From Niveispirillum fermenti (GTDB taxonomy: Bacteria > Pseudomonadota > Alphaproteobacteria > Azospirillales > Azospirillaceae), in NCBI RefSeq assembly GCF_048066175.1, contig NZ_JBLTXA010000001.1:124001-188000 (forward strand): a DNA stretch of 64,000 nt, read 5' to 3'. The notes beneath the pieces were generated by a model. That model worked only from the letters and a program-made list of their open reading frames with translations, was not told the origin of the DNA and did not search any database. Of this stretch, positions 25,189 to 33,484 are shown piece by piece. The position numbers and the translations under genes were made by a program. Numbering within the stretch: position 1 is the first letter of the stretch; each line of letters starts with the position of its first letter.

Positions 25189-25225
25189 CCGTGCCTGCTT
25201 CCCTTGTGATGGAAGGCAGGCACGG
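25189..25225 (-). other. strong stem-loop just after the TonB-receptor stop
   Basis: CCGTGCCTGC-TTCC (25189-25202) pairs with GGAA-g-GCAGGCACGG (25211-25225), with one bulged G. It begins 42 nt after the receptor stop and has no U-tract, so it may protect the mRNA 3' end ahead of the terminator at 25099-25147. Confidence 0.5.
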
Positions 25226-25266
25226 CCCTCGTTTCCCCGCATGCGGGCGCCGGCGCCGTTTCCCGA

Positions 25267-28239
25267 CTAGCCGCCCAGCTTGAACCGGACGCCCGCCATG
25301 ATGCGCTGCGAACCGGAGGCATAGGTGAAGGGCAGATTGTTGAACTGCAGATACTGGCTCTGATCTTCCTTGGTCAGGTTGATCCCTTCCAGCGTCAGAC
25401 CGATCTGCTCGGTCACCTGATAGCCGATCTGGGCGTCCAACTGGCCGTAGGAGCGGTTCCAGATGCCCAGCGTCCGGTTCACCGCACCGTCGCCGAAGCC
25501 GAAATTGCCGGAGAAGGATTTCGACCGCCACGTATAGGACACACGCGCCTCAAGTCCGTGATCCTCGTAGTAAAGCTGACCGTTGAAGGCATGCTTGGAA
25601 ACGCCCGGAATGGGCAGGCCCGTGTCGAAATCATTGAAGAGCGGCGACTTGCTGTCCGAATAGGTGTAGTTGACATTGAAGCCCACACCCCAGTCGAACG
25701 CATATTGACCACTCAGTTCGAAGCCCTTGATCCGGCCACCATCGCCGTTGATCGGGCGCTGGATGGGCACGTTGCGGCCACCGGCCTGATCCATGACGAA
25801 TTCAGGCTTGGTTTCCGTGCCGATGAAGCTGTCCACCTCCTTCCAGAAGCCGACCGCCGACACCAGACCCTGGGTGCCGAAATAATATTCGTAGCCGACA
25901 TCGAACTGCGAGGCGCGGAACGGATCGAGGTCGGGGTTGCCGGCCGAACCGTTCGTGGCCTCGAACAGGTCGGTGGTGGGGTTGCGTGTGAAGTCCACGC
26001 GGAACCCGCGGCCCAGATCGAACAGGTTCTGGCGGGCTACGACACGCGAGGCGGCGAAGCGCACCTTCTGCCCCTCGTCCAGGTCGAAAACCATGTTCAG
26101 GCTGGGCAGGATGTCGGTATAGGAACGCTCATTGGCGATCGTCTCGCTGTCACGCAGGACGCCGTTCCAGCTGTCCGTGCCCAGATAGACCGGATCGGGA
26201 TCGGTGGCACGGTTCTGATACACGGTCAGCGTCGTGTGGATCAGCCGGGCGCCGACATTGATGTGATATCCGTCGCCGGCATCACCGACATCCGCCATCA
26301 TGTAGCCGGAATGGGTTTCTTCCTTCACGCGGAAGCTTTCCAGCGGCTCCTCGTAATAGGCGAACGGCGTGTCCGGATAAAGGGCCTGGATCCACTTGGC
26401 GCCGTTCTTCATCTGGCCGCGATCCTGGACCAGGATCTTGCCGCCCACCATGTCACCGGAGGAGAAGAAGTTGTTGATCGTCTCCACACGACCACCCGCA
26501 TTCGTGAAGGTCTGGAACGGCGTGATCAGAGGCGGGGAATTACCAAAGCGGTTGGTGCAGCCCGCCGGGATTCCGGGCGTGCCGGCCGGCAGTTCGCAGG
26601 ACTTGTAGCCGATGGCGCCATCCTGGAAATAGCCGTAGGGCGTCCATTTCTGTCCGAACTTCGTGCCGTCCAGTTCACCCTTGCCGGAATAATCGGCCAG
26701 ATAGCGGCCACGGCTGTAATCCACATCGCGGGACGCGAAGCGATAGCCGCCCGACAGCGTCACATTGCCGGCCCCGATGAATTCCGGCTCATACTCACCA
26801 TCGGCGCGCAGGGAATAATTCTCCAGGTCCGCCCGGTCGCCGAACACCCAGTGCGACTTGAAGAAGCCGTAGGCCGGGTTGGTATAAAGATCCGGGATGC
26901 CGGGCAGCGAGAAGGAAGGCAGTTTCCCGTTACCGTTATTGTAGGAAAACAGATAGTTGGACGGCGCCGCGGGGTTGGCAGGCTGATGGCTGAACCCCGT
27001 GGGGCTGGTCGGATCGGCCGTCGGCACACCATAGGAGGTATAGCGCACATCGTTGTTAGCGCTGTCACTGAACAGGTCGGCCTTGGCATAGGCACCGCGG
27101 ACGGAGCCCCGGAAATTGCCGCCATCATCGAACTTCAGCTTCAAGCCGAAATTGTCCGCCTTCACAGAGGAATTCTGGACATAGGAAATGGCTTCGGCCG
27201 AGTTGGCGATCAGGGTGCCGTTCAGCAGCACCCCGTTGCCATCGATCGAATAGGGCTTGGTGGCGTCCAGGCCCGGGCTTTCGATGGCGAACGGGAACTT
27301 CAGCGAGGCTTCAGAGGTCAGGATGTCCAGTTCGGAATGGAACCATTCGCCCGACAGTTCCACGCTGTCCGACAGGACAACGGCACCGGACAATGACCCG
27401 CCGATACGTTCGCGCGTCTGGTTGCGGTCGGTCGCGTACCGGTATTCGGGCGCATAGTAATTGGTCGGAACGGTTGCCTTGTCCCCACGTTCAGCGAAAC
27501 GCCAATTACCGCGGTTCTGGCCGCCCAGCACGTCGGTCTGGGAATTCTGCTTGTCGTAGGAGAAGGTGCCGATGAAGGCGGCCTTGTCATCCCAGTTATA
27601 GCCGAAGGCTACGGCGCCCAGCGGCTTCCAGCCGCCATCGGCGCCGGTGGACTTGGCCGCGCGCACGTTGCCGGCCACGGTATAGCCGGGGTCCAGGACC
27701 AGCGGGTTGCGGGTCTTCAGGTTGATCGTGCCGCCCAGGCCGCCTTCCAGCAGGCGCGCATTGGGCGACTTGTAGACATCGACGCCGCCCAGCAATTCCG
27801 ACGGCACACCCTCCAGGCTGTCTACTTCCCGCGTCTGGCCCTCGCCCAGGGTGAAGACCTCCAGGCCGGTCAGGAAGATCTCCTCGTTCAGCAAGGTGAC
27901 GTTCTGGTCCAGACCGCGGATGCGCACGCGGGTGCCCTGACCATTGTTACGATCAATCTGCACACCGGAAAGACGCTGCAGGCTTTCCGCGATGTTCTGA
28001 TCGGGGAACTTGCCCATATCTTCGGCGGTGATGGATTCAATGATCTCGTTTGCATTGCGCTTCGTCTGGAGCGCGCTGGCCAGCGAGGCCCGGAAGCCCG
28101 TGACGATGATCTCGTCCAGGGTCTGTTCACCCCCCGCGGCCGGGGCCGGCGCCTCTTGCGCCTGTGCCGGCAGGGCCGTGGCCAGCGCAATGGCGGCCAC
28201 CCCGCCCAGATAGAATCCAAGCGCGTACTTTCTCGACAT
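25267..28239 (-). CDS. TonB-dependent receptor, Xanthomonas/Caulobacter carbohydrate type
   Basis: A 990-residue outer-membrane receptor. The signal peptide is at 1-27 (cleavage after AQA) and the TonB box DEIIVTG is near 42-48. The plug domain has SITAEDMGKFPDQNIAESLQRLSGVQIDRNNG and VDVYKSPNARLLEGGLGGTINLKTR. The large barrel ends RIMAGVRFKLGG; the non-aromatic C-terminus is unusual for a Bam substrate. Length and plug match the TonB-Xanth-Caul group that imports oligosaccharides or glycosides. The ATG at 28239 follows GGAGGAAAGAG. It diverges from a secreted GH3 glucosidase across a shared operator region, which suggests joint induction by a glucoside. This resembles salC of Azospirillum irakense in concept; orthology is not shown. 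Confidence 0.93.
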   Translation of the reverse strand: MSRKYALGFYLGGVAAIALATALPAQAQEAPAPAAGGEQTLDEIIVTGFRASLASALQTKRNANEIIESITAEDMGKFPDQNIAESLQRLSGVQIDRNNGQGTRVRIRGLDQNVTLLNEEIFLTGLEVFTLGEGQTREVDSLEGVPSELLGGVDVYKSPNARLLEGGLGGTINLKTRNPLVLDPGYTVAGNVRAAKSTGADGGWKPLGAVAFGYNWDDKAAFIGTFSYDKQNSQTDVLGGQNRGNWRFAERGDKATVPTNYYAPEYRYATDRNQTRERIGGSLSGAVVLSDSVELSGEWFHSELDILTSEASLKFPFAIESPGLDATKPYSIDGNGVLLNGTLIANSAEAISYVQNSSVKADNFGLKLKFDDGGNFRGSVRGAYAKADLFSDSANNDVRYTSYGVPTADPTSPTGFSHQPANPAAPSNYLFSYNNGNGKLPSFSLPGIPDLYTNPAYGFFKSHWVFGDRADLENYSLRADGEYEPEFIGAGNVTLSGGYRFASRDVDYSRGRYLADYSGKGELDGTKFGQKWTPYGYFQDGAIGYKSCELPAGTPGIPAGCTNRFGNSPPLITPFQTFTNAGGRVETINNFFSSGDMVGGKILVQDRGQMKNGAKWIQALYPDTPFAYYEEPLESFRVKEETHSGYMMADVGDAGDGYHINVGARLIHTTLTVYQNRATDPDPVYLGTDSWNGVLRDSETIANERSYTDILPSLNMVFDLDEGQKVRFAASRVVARQNLFDLGRGFRVDFTRNPTTDLFEATNGSAGNPDLDPFRASQFDVGYEYYFGTQGLVSAVGFWKEVDSFIGTETKPEFVMDQAGGRNVPIQRPINGDGGRIKGFELSGQYAFDWGVGFNVNYTYSDSKSPLFNDFDTGLPIPGVSKHAFNGQLYYEDHGLEARVSYTWRSKSFSGNFGFGDGAVNRTLGIWNRSYGQLDAQIGYQVTEQIGLTLEGINLTKEDQSQYLQFNNLPFTYASGSQRIMAGVRFKLGG

Positions 28240-28404
28240 CTCTTTCCTCCCATAAGGGCATGAAGCCATTAAGGCATTTTGATTTATTTAATCTCCGGAC
28301 GGAGATTCGACCAAAGGCGGGTCCATGCGAGGTTTCCTCCCCTGCGGCGTCGGGCGATTGGCCTTATCAGGTTGGTTTTCCGCCCGCCGTCACCATGAAC
28401 AATG

Positions 28405-28420
28405 TTGACAGCGCAGTCAA
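28405..28420. promoter_or_regulatory. operator-like palindrome, site 1
   Basis: TTGAC-AGCGCA-GTCAA, with 5-bp outer arms; its core TGACAGCGCAGTCA is related to the other three sites. It is 166 nt upstream of the receptor start and 7 bp from site 2, suggesting cooperative binding. Confidence 0.45.
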
Positions 28421-28427
28421 TAGGGTT

Positions 28428-28441
28428 TGATAACGCTGTCA
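28428..28441. promoter_or_regulatory. operator-like palindrome, site 2
   Basis: TGATAACGCTGTCA; its reverse complement TGACAGCGTTATCA differs from site 3 at one of 14 positions. The central CG and TGACA half-site are typical of LacI-family operators. It is about 190 nt upstream of the receptor start. Confidence 0.55.
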
Positions 28442-28704
28442 TTGCTGTGCGAATGATGACACAGAAGGGCATGGAGCGACAACATATGGCAGAAAATATG
28501 GAGTTTCTTCGCATGTGCAAAAGATTGCGCCTACCCCCGTAACCATGGCCGGGAGCAATTGACATCGCTGCCAATTTGATTTAGTCCTCAACAGGTAGAA
28601 ACGGAAAAAAATTTGCAGTCCGTTGAAACTACTATCAGTTCTTGATAGCGGTAACCAATTTCCGCGCCCATGCGGTGCTTTTCGCGTTCTTCCGGTCAAT
28701 TTTA

Positions 28705-28718
28705 TGACAGCGTTAACA
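28705..28718. promoter_or_regulatory. operator-like palindrome, site 3
   Basis: TGACAGCGTTAACA, 13 of 14 identical to the reverse complement of site 2. It is 192 nt upstream of the GH3 start, mirroring the distance of site 2 from the receptor. Confidence 0.55.
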
Positions 28719-28817
28719 GAAAAGGGCCGGTTTTGATCGCCCATGACTTCCCGCTGGAGGAGAACAGTTTACCAGACTTATCGGGAGTTGAGCGTTGACA
28801 GTACGCTGAGATGATGT

Positions 28818-28849
28818 CATGTCATCTGACAACGATGTCAGATGACATG
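28818..28849. promoter_or_regulatory. 32-bp palindrome containing operator-like site 4
   Basis: Perfect 14-bp arms CATGTCATCTGACA (28818-28831) and TGTCAGATGACATG (28836-28849) around ACGA. The core TGACAACGATGTCA (28827-28840) fits the shared pattern TGACAnCGnTnTCA. It lies 61 nt upstream of the GTG start of the GH3 gene and just downstream of a TTGACA, an ideal position for repression. Confidence 0.6.
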
Positions 28850-28909
28850 CGCCGGACAGGACGGCCAATGACCTGCCGGCCCATAACGAAGCAGATTGGG
28901 AGGAAGAAA

Positions 28910-31471
28910 GTGACGTCGAAGCGAACCGCGCGGCTTGGTCGCGCCCTGGGTCTTGTCAGCGCCTTTGCCTTGCTGGGCGGTCTCTCCGTTGGCCCGGCCC
29001 ATGCCGCCGACGCCCCGGCATCGCAAGCCAGTCTGCTGCATCCGGAAAAATGGCCCAAGGGTGGTACGCCGCGCCTGATCGACCCTGCCATCGAAAAGAA
29101 GATCGACGCGCTGATGGCGCGTATGAGTTTGGAGGAGAAGGTCGGACAGACCATCCAGGGCGACATCTCCACCATCACGCCGGAAGATTTGCGCAAATAT
29201 CCCCTGGGCTCCATCCTGGCCGGTGGCAATTCCGGCCCCTTCGGCGATGACCGCGCCCCACCCAAGGATTGGCTTGAAGCGGCCGACCAGTTCTATCGCG
29301 TTTCGATGGAGGAACGGCCGGGCCGCACGCCCATTCCCGTGATTTTCGGCGTCGACGCCGTGCATGGGCATGGCAATCTGGGGGCCGCCACCATCTTCCC
29401 GCACAATATCGCGCTGGGCGCCACGCGCGACCGCGATCTGCTGCGCCGCACGGGTGAGGTGACGGCCCGCGAAATGGCCGCCACCGGCATCGACTGGACC
29501 TTCGCCCCTGCCCTCTCCGTCGTTCGGGACGACCGCTGGGGCCGGTCTTATGAAGGATATTCGGAAGACCCGGAAATCGTGGCCGACTATGCCGGTGCCG
29601 TTGTCGAGGGCATTCAGGGTGTCATCGGGTCCAAGGATTTCATGAAAGCCGGCCGCACCGTCGCCACCGCCAAGCATTTCCTGGCCGATGGCGGAACCGA
29701 AGGGGGCCGTGACCAGGGTGACGCCCGGATCAGCGAGGACGAGCTGATCCGTCTGCACAATGCCGGCTACCCGCCGGCCATCGATGCGGGCGTCCTGACC
29801 ATCATGACCAGCTTTTCTTCCTGGCAGGGCGTCAAGCATCACGGCAACAAGCAGTTGATGACCGATGTGCTGAAGGACCGGATGGGCTTCAACGGCTTCA
29901 TCGTCGGCGACTGGAACGCCCATGATCAGGTGCCGGGCTGCACGAAGTACGATTGCCCCGCCTCGCTGATCGCCGGGCTGGACATGTACATGGCGGCCGA
30001 TAGCTGGCAGAGGCTGTATGAGAACACGCTGGCCCAGGCAAAGGACGGGACCATTCCCATGGCTCGCCTGGATGATGCCGTGCGCCGCATCCTGCGCGTG
30101 AAATTCCATTCCGGCCTGTTCGACAAGCCGGCCCCGAAGGACCGCAAGGACGTGCCGCCCCTCAGCGAGCTGGGAAAGGCGGATAATCGGGCCGTCGCAC
30201 GGGAGGCGGTCGCCAAGTCACTGGTTTTGCTGAAGAATCAGGGTGGCATCCTGCCCCTGTCGCCGGGTGCCCGCGTGCTTGTGGCCGGTGACGGGGCCGA
30301 CAATATCGGCAAGCAGTCGGGCGGCTGGACCATTTCCTGGCAGGGCACCGGCAACCGCAATGACGAATTCCCCGGCGCCACCAGCATTCTGGGCGGCATC
30401 CGCGAAGTGGTCGGCCAGAATGGCGGCAAGGTCGAATATGACGTTGCCGGCAATTTCAAGACCCGGCCCGACGTGGCCATTGTGGTGTTCGGGGAGGAAC
30501 CCTATGCGGAGTTCCAGGGGGATGTCGAAACGCTGGAATACCAGCCGGGCGACAAGTCAGACCTGGCCCTGCTGCGCCGGCTGAAGGCCCAGGGGATCCC
30601 CACCGTGGCCGTCTTCCTTTCGGGGCGGCCGCTGTGGGTCAATCCGGAAATCAATGCGTCGGACGCCTTTGTCGCGGCCTGGCTGCCGGGCAGCGAAGGT
30701 GGCGGTATCGCCGATGTGCTGTTCGCGGACAAGGCCGGCAAGGTCCGTCACGACTTCCATGGCAAGCTTTCCTTCTCCTGGCCGCGCACGGCGGCACAAA
30801 CGCCCTTGAACCGTGGTGACGCCAATTACAATCCGCTGTTCGCCTACGGATTTGGCCTGACCTACAAGGACAAGGGCGATCTGGCCGCACTGCCGGAGGA
30901 ATCCGGCGTGCCGGCGGAGGCGAGCGGCAATACCGGCATCTATTTCCGGGGCGGTCGCGCGCCGGCTCCCTGGTCGCTGGCCATCGGTGATCAGGTGGGC
31001 GATCTGCGCGTGACCACGACCAGCGGCACCAGTCCCGGCCAGGTGGTTGACCTGAAGTCGGTTGATGTTGCCGCGCAGGAGGATGCCAAACAACTGACCT
31101 GGAACGGCAGCGGCCTCGGCTCGCTGGTGATTTCCGGACGGCCAGTCGATCTTTCCCGCCAATCCAACGGCGATGTGACCTTGTCGTTGCGGTATCGCGT
31201 GGACCAGGTGCCCACCGGCACGGTGAACCTGACCATGGCGTGCGGCCCCGATTGCCGTGGCACGCTGGATGTCACCAAGCTGCTGGCAGGTGCCAAGCCG
31301 GGTGATTTCCACACCACCAAGATTTCCCTGAAATGCTTCGCCGCTGCGGGTGCGCAGATGGCGACCATCGAGGCACCCGTGGTGATCAGCACCGAGGGTC
31401 GGCTGGGCCTGACAGTCACCGACCTGAAGCTGGATGCCGATCCGGGCAACGCCGTCTGTCCCGGCGCGTGA
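28910..31471 (+). CDS. secreted glycoside hydrolase family 3 (ExoP-type beta-glucosidase / exo-beta-glucanase)
   Basis: 853 residues. The signal peptide (about 1-32, cleavage after AHA) follows a GTG start at 28910 with GGGAGG 6 nt upstream; an ATG at 28811 would place a perfect operator inside the coding sequence and is rejected. The GH3 N-domain has MSLEEKVGQTIQGD, GRTPIPVIFGVDAVHGHGN, TVATAKHFLADGGTEGGRDQ and the nucleophile Asp334 in FIVGDWNAHDQ. The GH3 C-domain begins near LVLLKNQGGILPLSPGARVLVAG. The last 160 or so residues, with two Cys pairs, resemble the ExoP C-terminal beta domain. Predicted to release glucose from beta-glucosides or beta-glucans in the periplasm. A UUCG terminator follows. 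It shares a control region with the divergent TonB receptor. Confidence 0.93.
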   Translation: MTSKRTARLGRALGLVSAFALLGGLSVGPAHAADAPASQASLLHPEKWPKGGTPRLIDPAIEKKIDALMARMSLEEKVGQTIQGDISTITPEDLRKYPLGSILAGGNSGPFGDDRAPPKDWLEAADQFYRVSMEERPGRTPIPVIFGVDAVHGHGNLGAATIFPHNIALGATRDRDLLRRTGEVTAREMAATGIDWTFAPALSVVRDDRWGRSYEGYSEDPEIVADYAGAVVEGIQGVIGSKDFMKAGRTVATAKHFLADGGTEGGRDQGDARISEDELIRLHNAGYPPAIDAGVLTIMTSFSSWQGVKHHGNKQLMTDVLKDRMGFNGFIVGDWNAHDQVPGCTKYDCPASLIAGLDMYMAADSWQRLYENTLAQAKDGTIPMARLDDAVRRILRVKFHSGLFDKPAPKDRKDVPPLSELGKADNRAVAREAVAKSLVLLKNQGGILPLSPGARVLVAGDGADNIGKQSGGWTISWQGTGNRNDEFPGATSILGGIREVVGQNGGKVEYDVAGNFKTRPDVAIVVFGEEPYAEFQGDVETLEYQPGDKSDLALLRRLKAQGIPTVAVFLSGRPLWVNPEINASDAFVAAWLPGSEGGGIADVLFADKAGKVRHDFHGKLSFSWPRTAAQTPLNRGDANYNPLFAYGFGLTYKDKGDLAALPEESGVPAEASGNTGIYFRGGRAPAPWSLAIGDQVGDLRVTTTSGTSPGQVVDLKSVDVAAQEDAKQLTWNGSGLGSLVISGRPVDLSRQSNGDVTLSLRYRVDQVPTGTVNLTMACGPDCRGTLDVTKLLAGAKPGDFHTTKISLKCFAAAGAQMATIEAPVVISTEGRLGLTVTDLKLDADPGNAVCPGA

Positions 31472-31553
31472 TTGCCGGGCAGACCCGTTTCGCCCCCAAA
31501 CGGCACGGGATGGGGGCGATGACGGTTCTCTCTCTTCTTGTCACCCCACTCCA

Positions 31554-31582
31554 GACCATCCGTTCGCGGATGGTCTTTTTTT
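31554..31582 (+). terminator. intrinsic terminator of the GH3 gene
   Basis: GACCATCCG-TTCG-CGGATGGTC followed by seven T (31576-31582): a perfect 9-bp stem with a UUCG tetraloop, 82 nt after the GH3 stop. Confidence 0.9.
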
Positions 31583-31602
31583 ATCCTCATTTCATGCGGA
31601 CA

Positions 31603-31634
31603 CAAAAACGCCCGCCGGTGAAACCGACGGGCGT
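31603..31634 (-). terminator. intrinsic terminator of the TPR gene
   Basis: The arms ACGCCCGCCGGT (31608-31619) and ACCGACGGGCGT (31623-31634) pair with one mismatch around GAA. Read on the minus strand they are followed by TTTTTGTG. It lies 53 nt beyond the TPR gene stop. Confidence 0.85.
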
Positions 31635-31687
31635 TCGACGACATCACGGCGCAAGTCCGACCTGCCCGAAGCCTCTGGCGCCGGATA

Positions 31688-32602
31688 TCAGGCCTGACCC
31701 AGGGATGCAGCAGCCGGTTCGGCCGGCGGAGCCGCATCGCCATTTTCCGCAGCACCGTTCTCCCTGGCCACCTCTTCCAGCCGCGCGGCAATCTGGGGCA
31801 CGATCGGGCTGTCGGGGTGGGTTTCACGATAGAGATCGGCCAGCGCCTGCGCCTTGGGCAGATCGATCCGGGCGACGCCGGCGATCATGTTGGCAAGCTG
31901 AACATGGCCCACCTGCACCTGCGGGGCAAGACGGGTGGCGGCCAGATAGGCCTCGGCCGCCGTATCGACATTGCCCGCCGCCTCATGCACACGGCCAAGG
32001 GCATATAGCGCTTCCGGCATCTGCGGACGGCGGGCCAGGCACGATTCGAAGGCCGCGGCCGCATCGGCCAATTGCCCCATCCGGAACAGAACATTGCCCA
32101 GGTTGAACAGCGGTTCCAGTGCGTTGGGATCGGCCTGGGTGGCCCGCTGCCACGCCTCCGCGGCCAACGGCAATTCCCCGGTCTGTTCCCGCACCAGAGC
32201 CAGACCCGACCAGGCGTCACGGAAATCGGGATCCAGCTCCACCGCGCGGGTCAGGCTTTCGATGGCTTCGTCCAGCTTGCCCTGCTGGGCCAGCGCCATG
32301 CCCAGATTATGATGCGGCGGCGGATGGTCCGGCTTCAGCGCGCGGGCCTTCTTCAGGGCGGTGATCGCCTCGTCGATCTTGCCCAGGCCCTGCAGGGTGG
32401 CGCCCAGGTTGGACCAGGCGACACGGATGTCCGGATGTTCGGCATAGATCTTGGTGATCTTGCGCAGCGTATCCGCCGCTTCCTTCAACCGGCCCTGCCG
32501 GTGCAGTTCCGTCGCCGCCCGCATGTCGGACGGAAAACTATTCAGCATCGCATCGGACTTGGTCAGGTCGGCGATCTTGCGACGGCGATCATGGCGATTC
32601 AT
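31688..32602 (-). CDS. tetratricopeptide-repeat protein
   Basis: 304 residues, no signal peptide. A basic N-terminus (MNRHDRRRK) is followed by about six TPR units between residues 25 and 250, with typical A..LG...EA....A....P spacing (VAWSNLGATLQGLGKIDEAI, PPHHNLGMALAQQGKLDEAI, PLFNLGNVLFRMGQLADAA). The tail is Glu/Ala/Pro-rich. Such repeats are protein-protein scaffolds; no catalytic domain (for example a glycosyltransferase) is attached. It lies downstream of the micro-ORF unit on the same strand but beyond that unit's terminator. The partner is unknown. Confidence 0.85.
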   Translation of the reverse strand: MNRHDRRRKIADLTKSDAMLNSFPSDMRAATELHRQGRLKEAADTLRKITKIYAEHPDIRVAWSNLGATLQGLGKIDEAITALKKARALKPDHPPPHHNLGMALAQQGKLDEAIESLTRAVELDPDFRDAWSGLALVREQTGELPLAAEAWQRATQADPNALEPLFNLGNVLFRMGQLADAAAAFESCLARRPQMPEALYALGRVHEAAGNVDTAAEAYLAATRLAPQVQVGHVQLANMIAGVARIDLPKAQALADLYRETHPDSPIVPQIAARLEEVARENGAAENGDAAPPAEPAAASLGQA

Positions 32603-32709
32603 GAAAAGACTACCCGGATTCCTGGTGGGACCTTGTCAACACCGACTTGATAGCAAGTCGTAAAGGAAAACGAAACCACGCAGCAGTCTTAACCCTGCGC
32701 TTTGACGAT

Positions 32710-32746
32710 AAAAAACGGGGCCGGTCCCTTTCGGGACCGGCCCCGT
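32710..32746 (-). terminator. very strong intrinsic terminator after the micro-ORF
   Basis: ACGGGGCCGGTCCC (32715-32728), loop TTTC, GGGACCGGCCCCGT (32733-32746): a perfect 14-bp stem, followed on the minus strand by TTTTTATCG. It ends the 20-codon unit and would also stop any transcript coming from the metal operon. Confidence 0.9.
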
Positions 32747-32808
32747 CTTCCATGACGATCATGGACGATCCGCTTTGGCGGTGGACCCCGCCTGCGGATG
32801 CTTTCCGA

Positions 32809-32871
32809 TCAGCCGGCGAGAACCCGGATGCCGGAGAGATCCGCGCGGGTCCGCAAAGTGGAACGAGACAT
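32809..32871 (-). CDS. 20-residue micro-ORF with a near-perfect Shine-Dalgarno
   Basis: The ATG at 32871 opens 20 codons (MSRSTLRTRADL and on to VLAG) ending in TGA. The sequence AAAGGAGGTGATC just upstream matches the complement of the 16S rRNA 3' end over 12-13 nt, one of the strongest ribosome sites in the window. The peptide is basic (four Arg), with no Trp/His/Phe run that would mark a classical attenuator. A TTGACC promoter lies about 60 nt upstream and a 14-bp terminator 63 nt downstream, so the transcript is about 190 nt. It could be a microprotein, a leader or a translated small RNA; I do not recognise a family. Confidence 0.5.
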   Translation of the reverse strand: MSRSTLRTRADLSGIRVLAG

Positions 32872-32909
32872 CGGATCACCTCCTTTCTGCAAGTTGCAAC
32901 GACAAGACA

Positions 32910-32938
32910 AAGATGGGGCGTTTCGCACCACAGGTCAA
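32910..32938 (-). promoter_or_regulatory. putative promoter of the micro-ORF unit
   Basis: On the minus strand, TTGACC (32938-32933) and CATCTT (32915-32910) are separated by 17 nt. The -35 is close to consensus and the -10 is weak (3 of 6). It would start transcription about 30 nt before the micro-ORF, beyond the end of the metal operon. Confidence 0.45.
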
Positions 32939-32990
32939 GCCAATTCATCCGATATCGGAATAGTCACGCCTTGGGGGCCGGATGCCGGGG

Positions 32991-33440
32991 TCAATGCCCC
33001 TCATGCCCGGTATGATCCCCGTGGTCGCCATGATCGTGGCCGTGCGCCTGCGTGTCGGCCGGCTTCCACTCGTAACGCGCCTGCAATGGTCCCTTGCCGG
33101 CCAGGGTGACGAGGGTGGCGATGCGGGTCCCGGCGGGCACCGCCTGATCCAGGCGGCCCGACAGGCTGTTGGGACCGGCGGGTGCCAGAGCGACCTGCAC
33201 CGGCGCGCCATCCAGCAGCAGGGTCGCGGTGCCTGTCGCCCCGGCCGTGTCCACCGGCTTGTCGTGCATCGTGTTGAGGTAGAGCGTCAGGGTGCCGTCG
33301 GCGATCATCAGTTCCTGATGCAGCGGCCCGGCATGCACCTGCATACCGCCATGCGGCCCGACGGGCGGCGCATGGGCCAGCGCCGGCAATGGCGACACCG
33401 CCAGCGCAGCAGCCAGAATCAGGGCAAATTGCTTGTTCAT
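32991..33440 (-). CDS. His-rich periplasmic metal-binding protein of the RND operon
   Basis: 149 residues. The signal peptide (MNKQFALILAAALAVSPLPALA) precedes HAPPVGPHGGMQVHAGPLHQ, a beta-rich middle and a tail with seven His in the last 17 residues (HGHDHGDHGDHTGHEGH). It is probably a periplasmic metal sponge or chaperone. Start 33440 was preferred over 33446 because AAGGAG then has an 8-nt spacing. It lies 44 nt downstream of the RND pump gene on the same strand and is the last gene of the operon. Metal identity is not determined. Confidence 0.75.
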   Translation of the reverse strand: MNKQFALILAAALAVSPLPALAHAPPVGPHGGMQVHAGPLHQELMIADGTLTLYLNTMHDKPVDTAGATGTATLLLDGAPVQVALAPAGPNSLSGRLDQAVPAGTRIATLVTLAGKGPLQARYEWKPADTQAHGHDHGDHGDHTGHEGH

Positions 33441-33484
33441 GGACATTTCTCCTTTCAGAAATCCCGGCCAAGTGGCCGTTAGGG

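Larger units (their letters stand above)
28240..28909. other. 670-nt divergent regulatory region (TonB receptor / GH3)
   Basis: There is no gene in this stretch. It is more AT-rich than its flanks and carries four 14-bp palindromes of one type (listed separately). A TTGACA at 28795-28800 could be the -35 element of the GH3 promoter; no good -10 is visible, and one operator lies just downstream. No regulator gene is present in the window, so the cognate repressor would be encoded elsewhere. Confidence 0.6.

Noticed and set aside
28811..28909. Upstream ATG start (28811) for the GH3 protein
   Set aside because: It would place a perfect 32-bp palindrome in the coding sequence and remove the N-terminal signal peptide. 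The GTG at 28910 has GGGAGG at ideal spacing.
32870..32890. Fragment of 16S rRNA (GGATCACCTCCTTTCT on the plus strand)
   Set aside because: Only the last bases of 16S match and no rRNA sequence precedes them. On the other strand it is simply an extremely strong Shine-Dalgarno 7 nt before an ATG.
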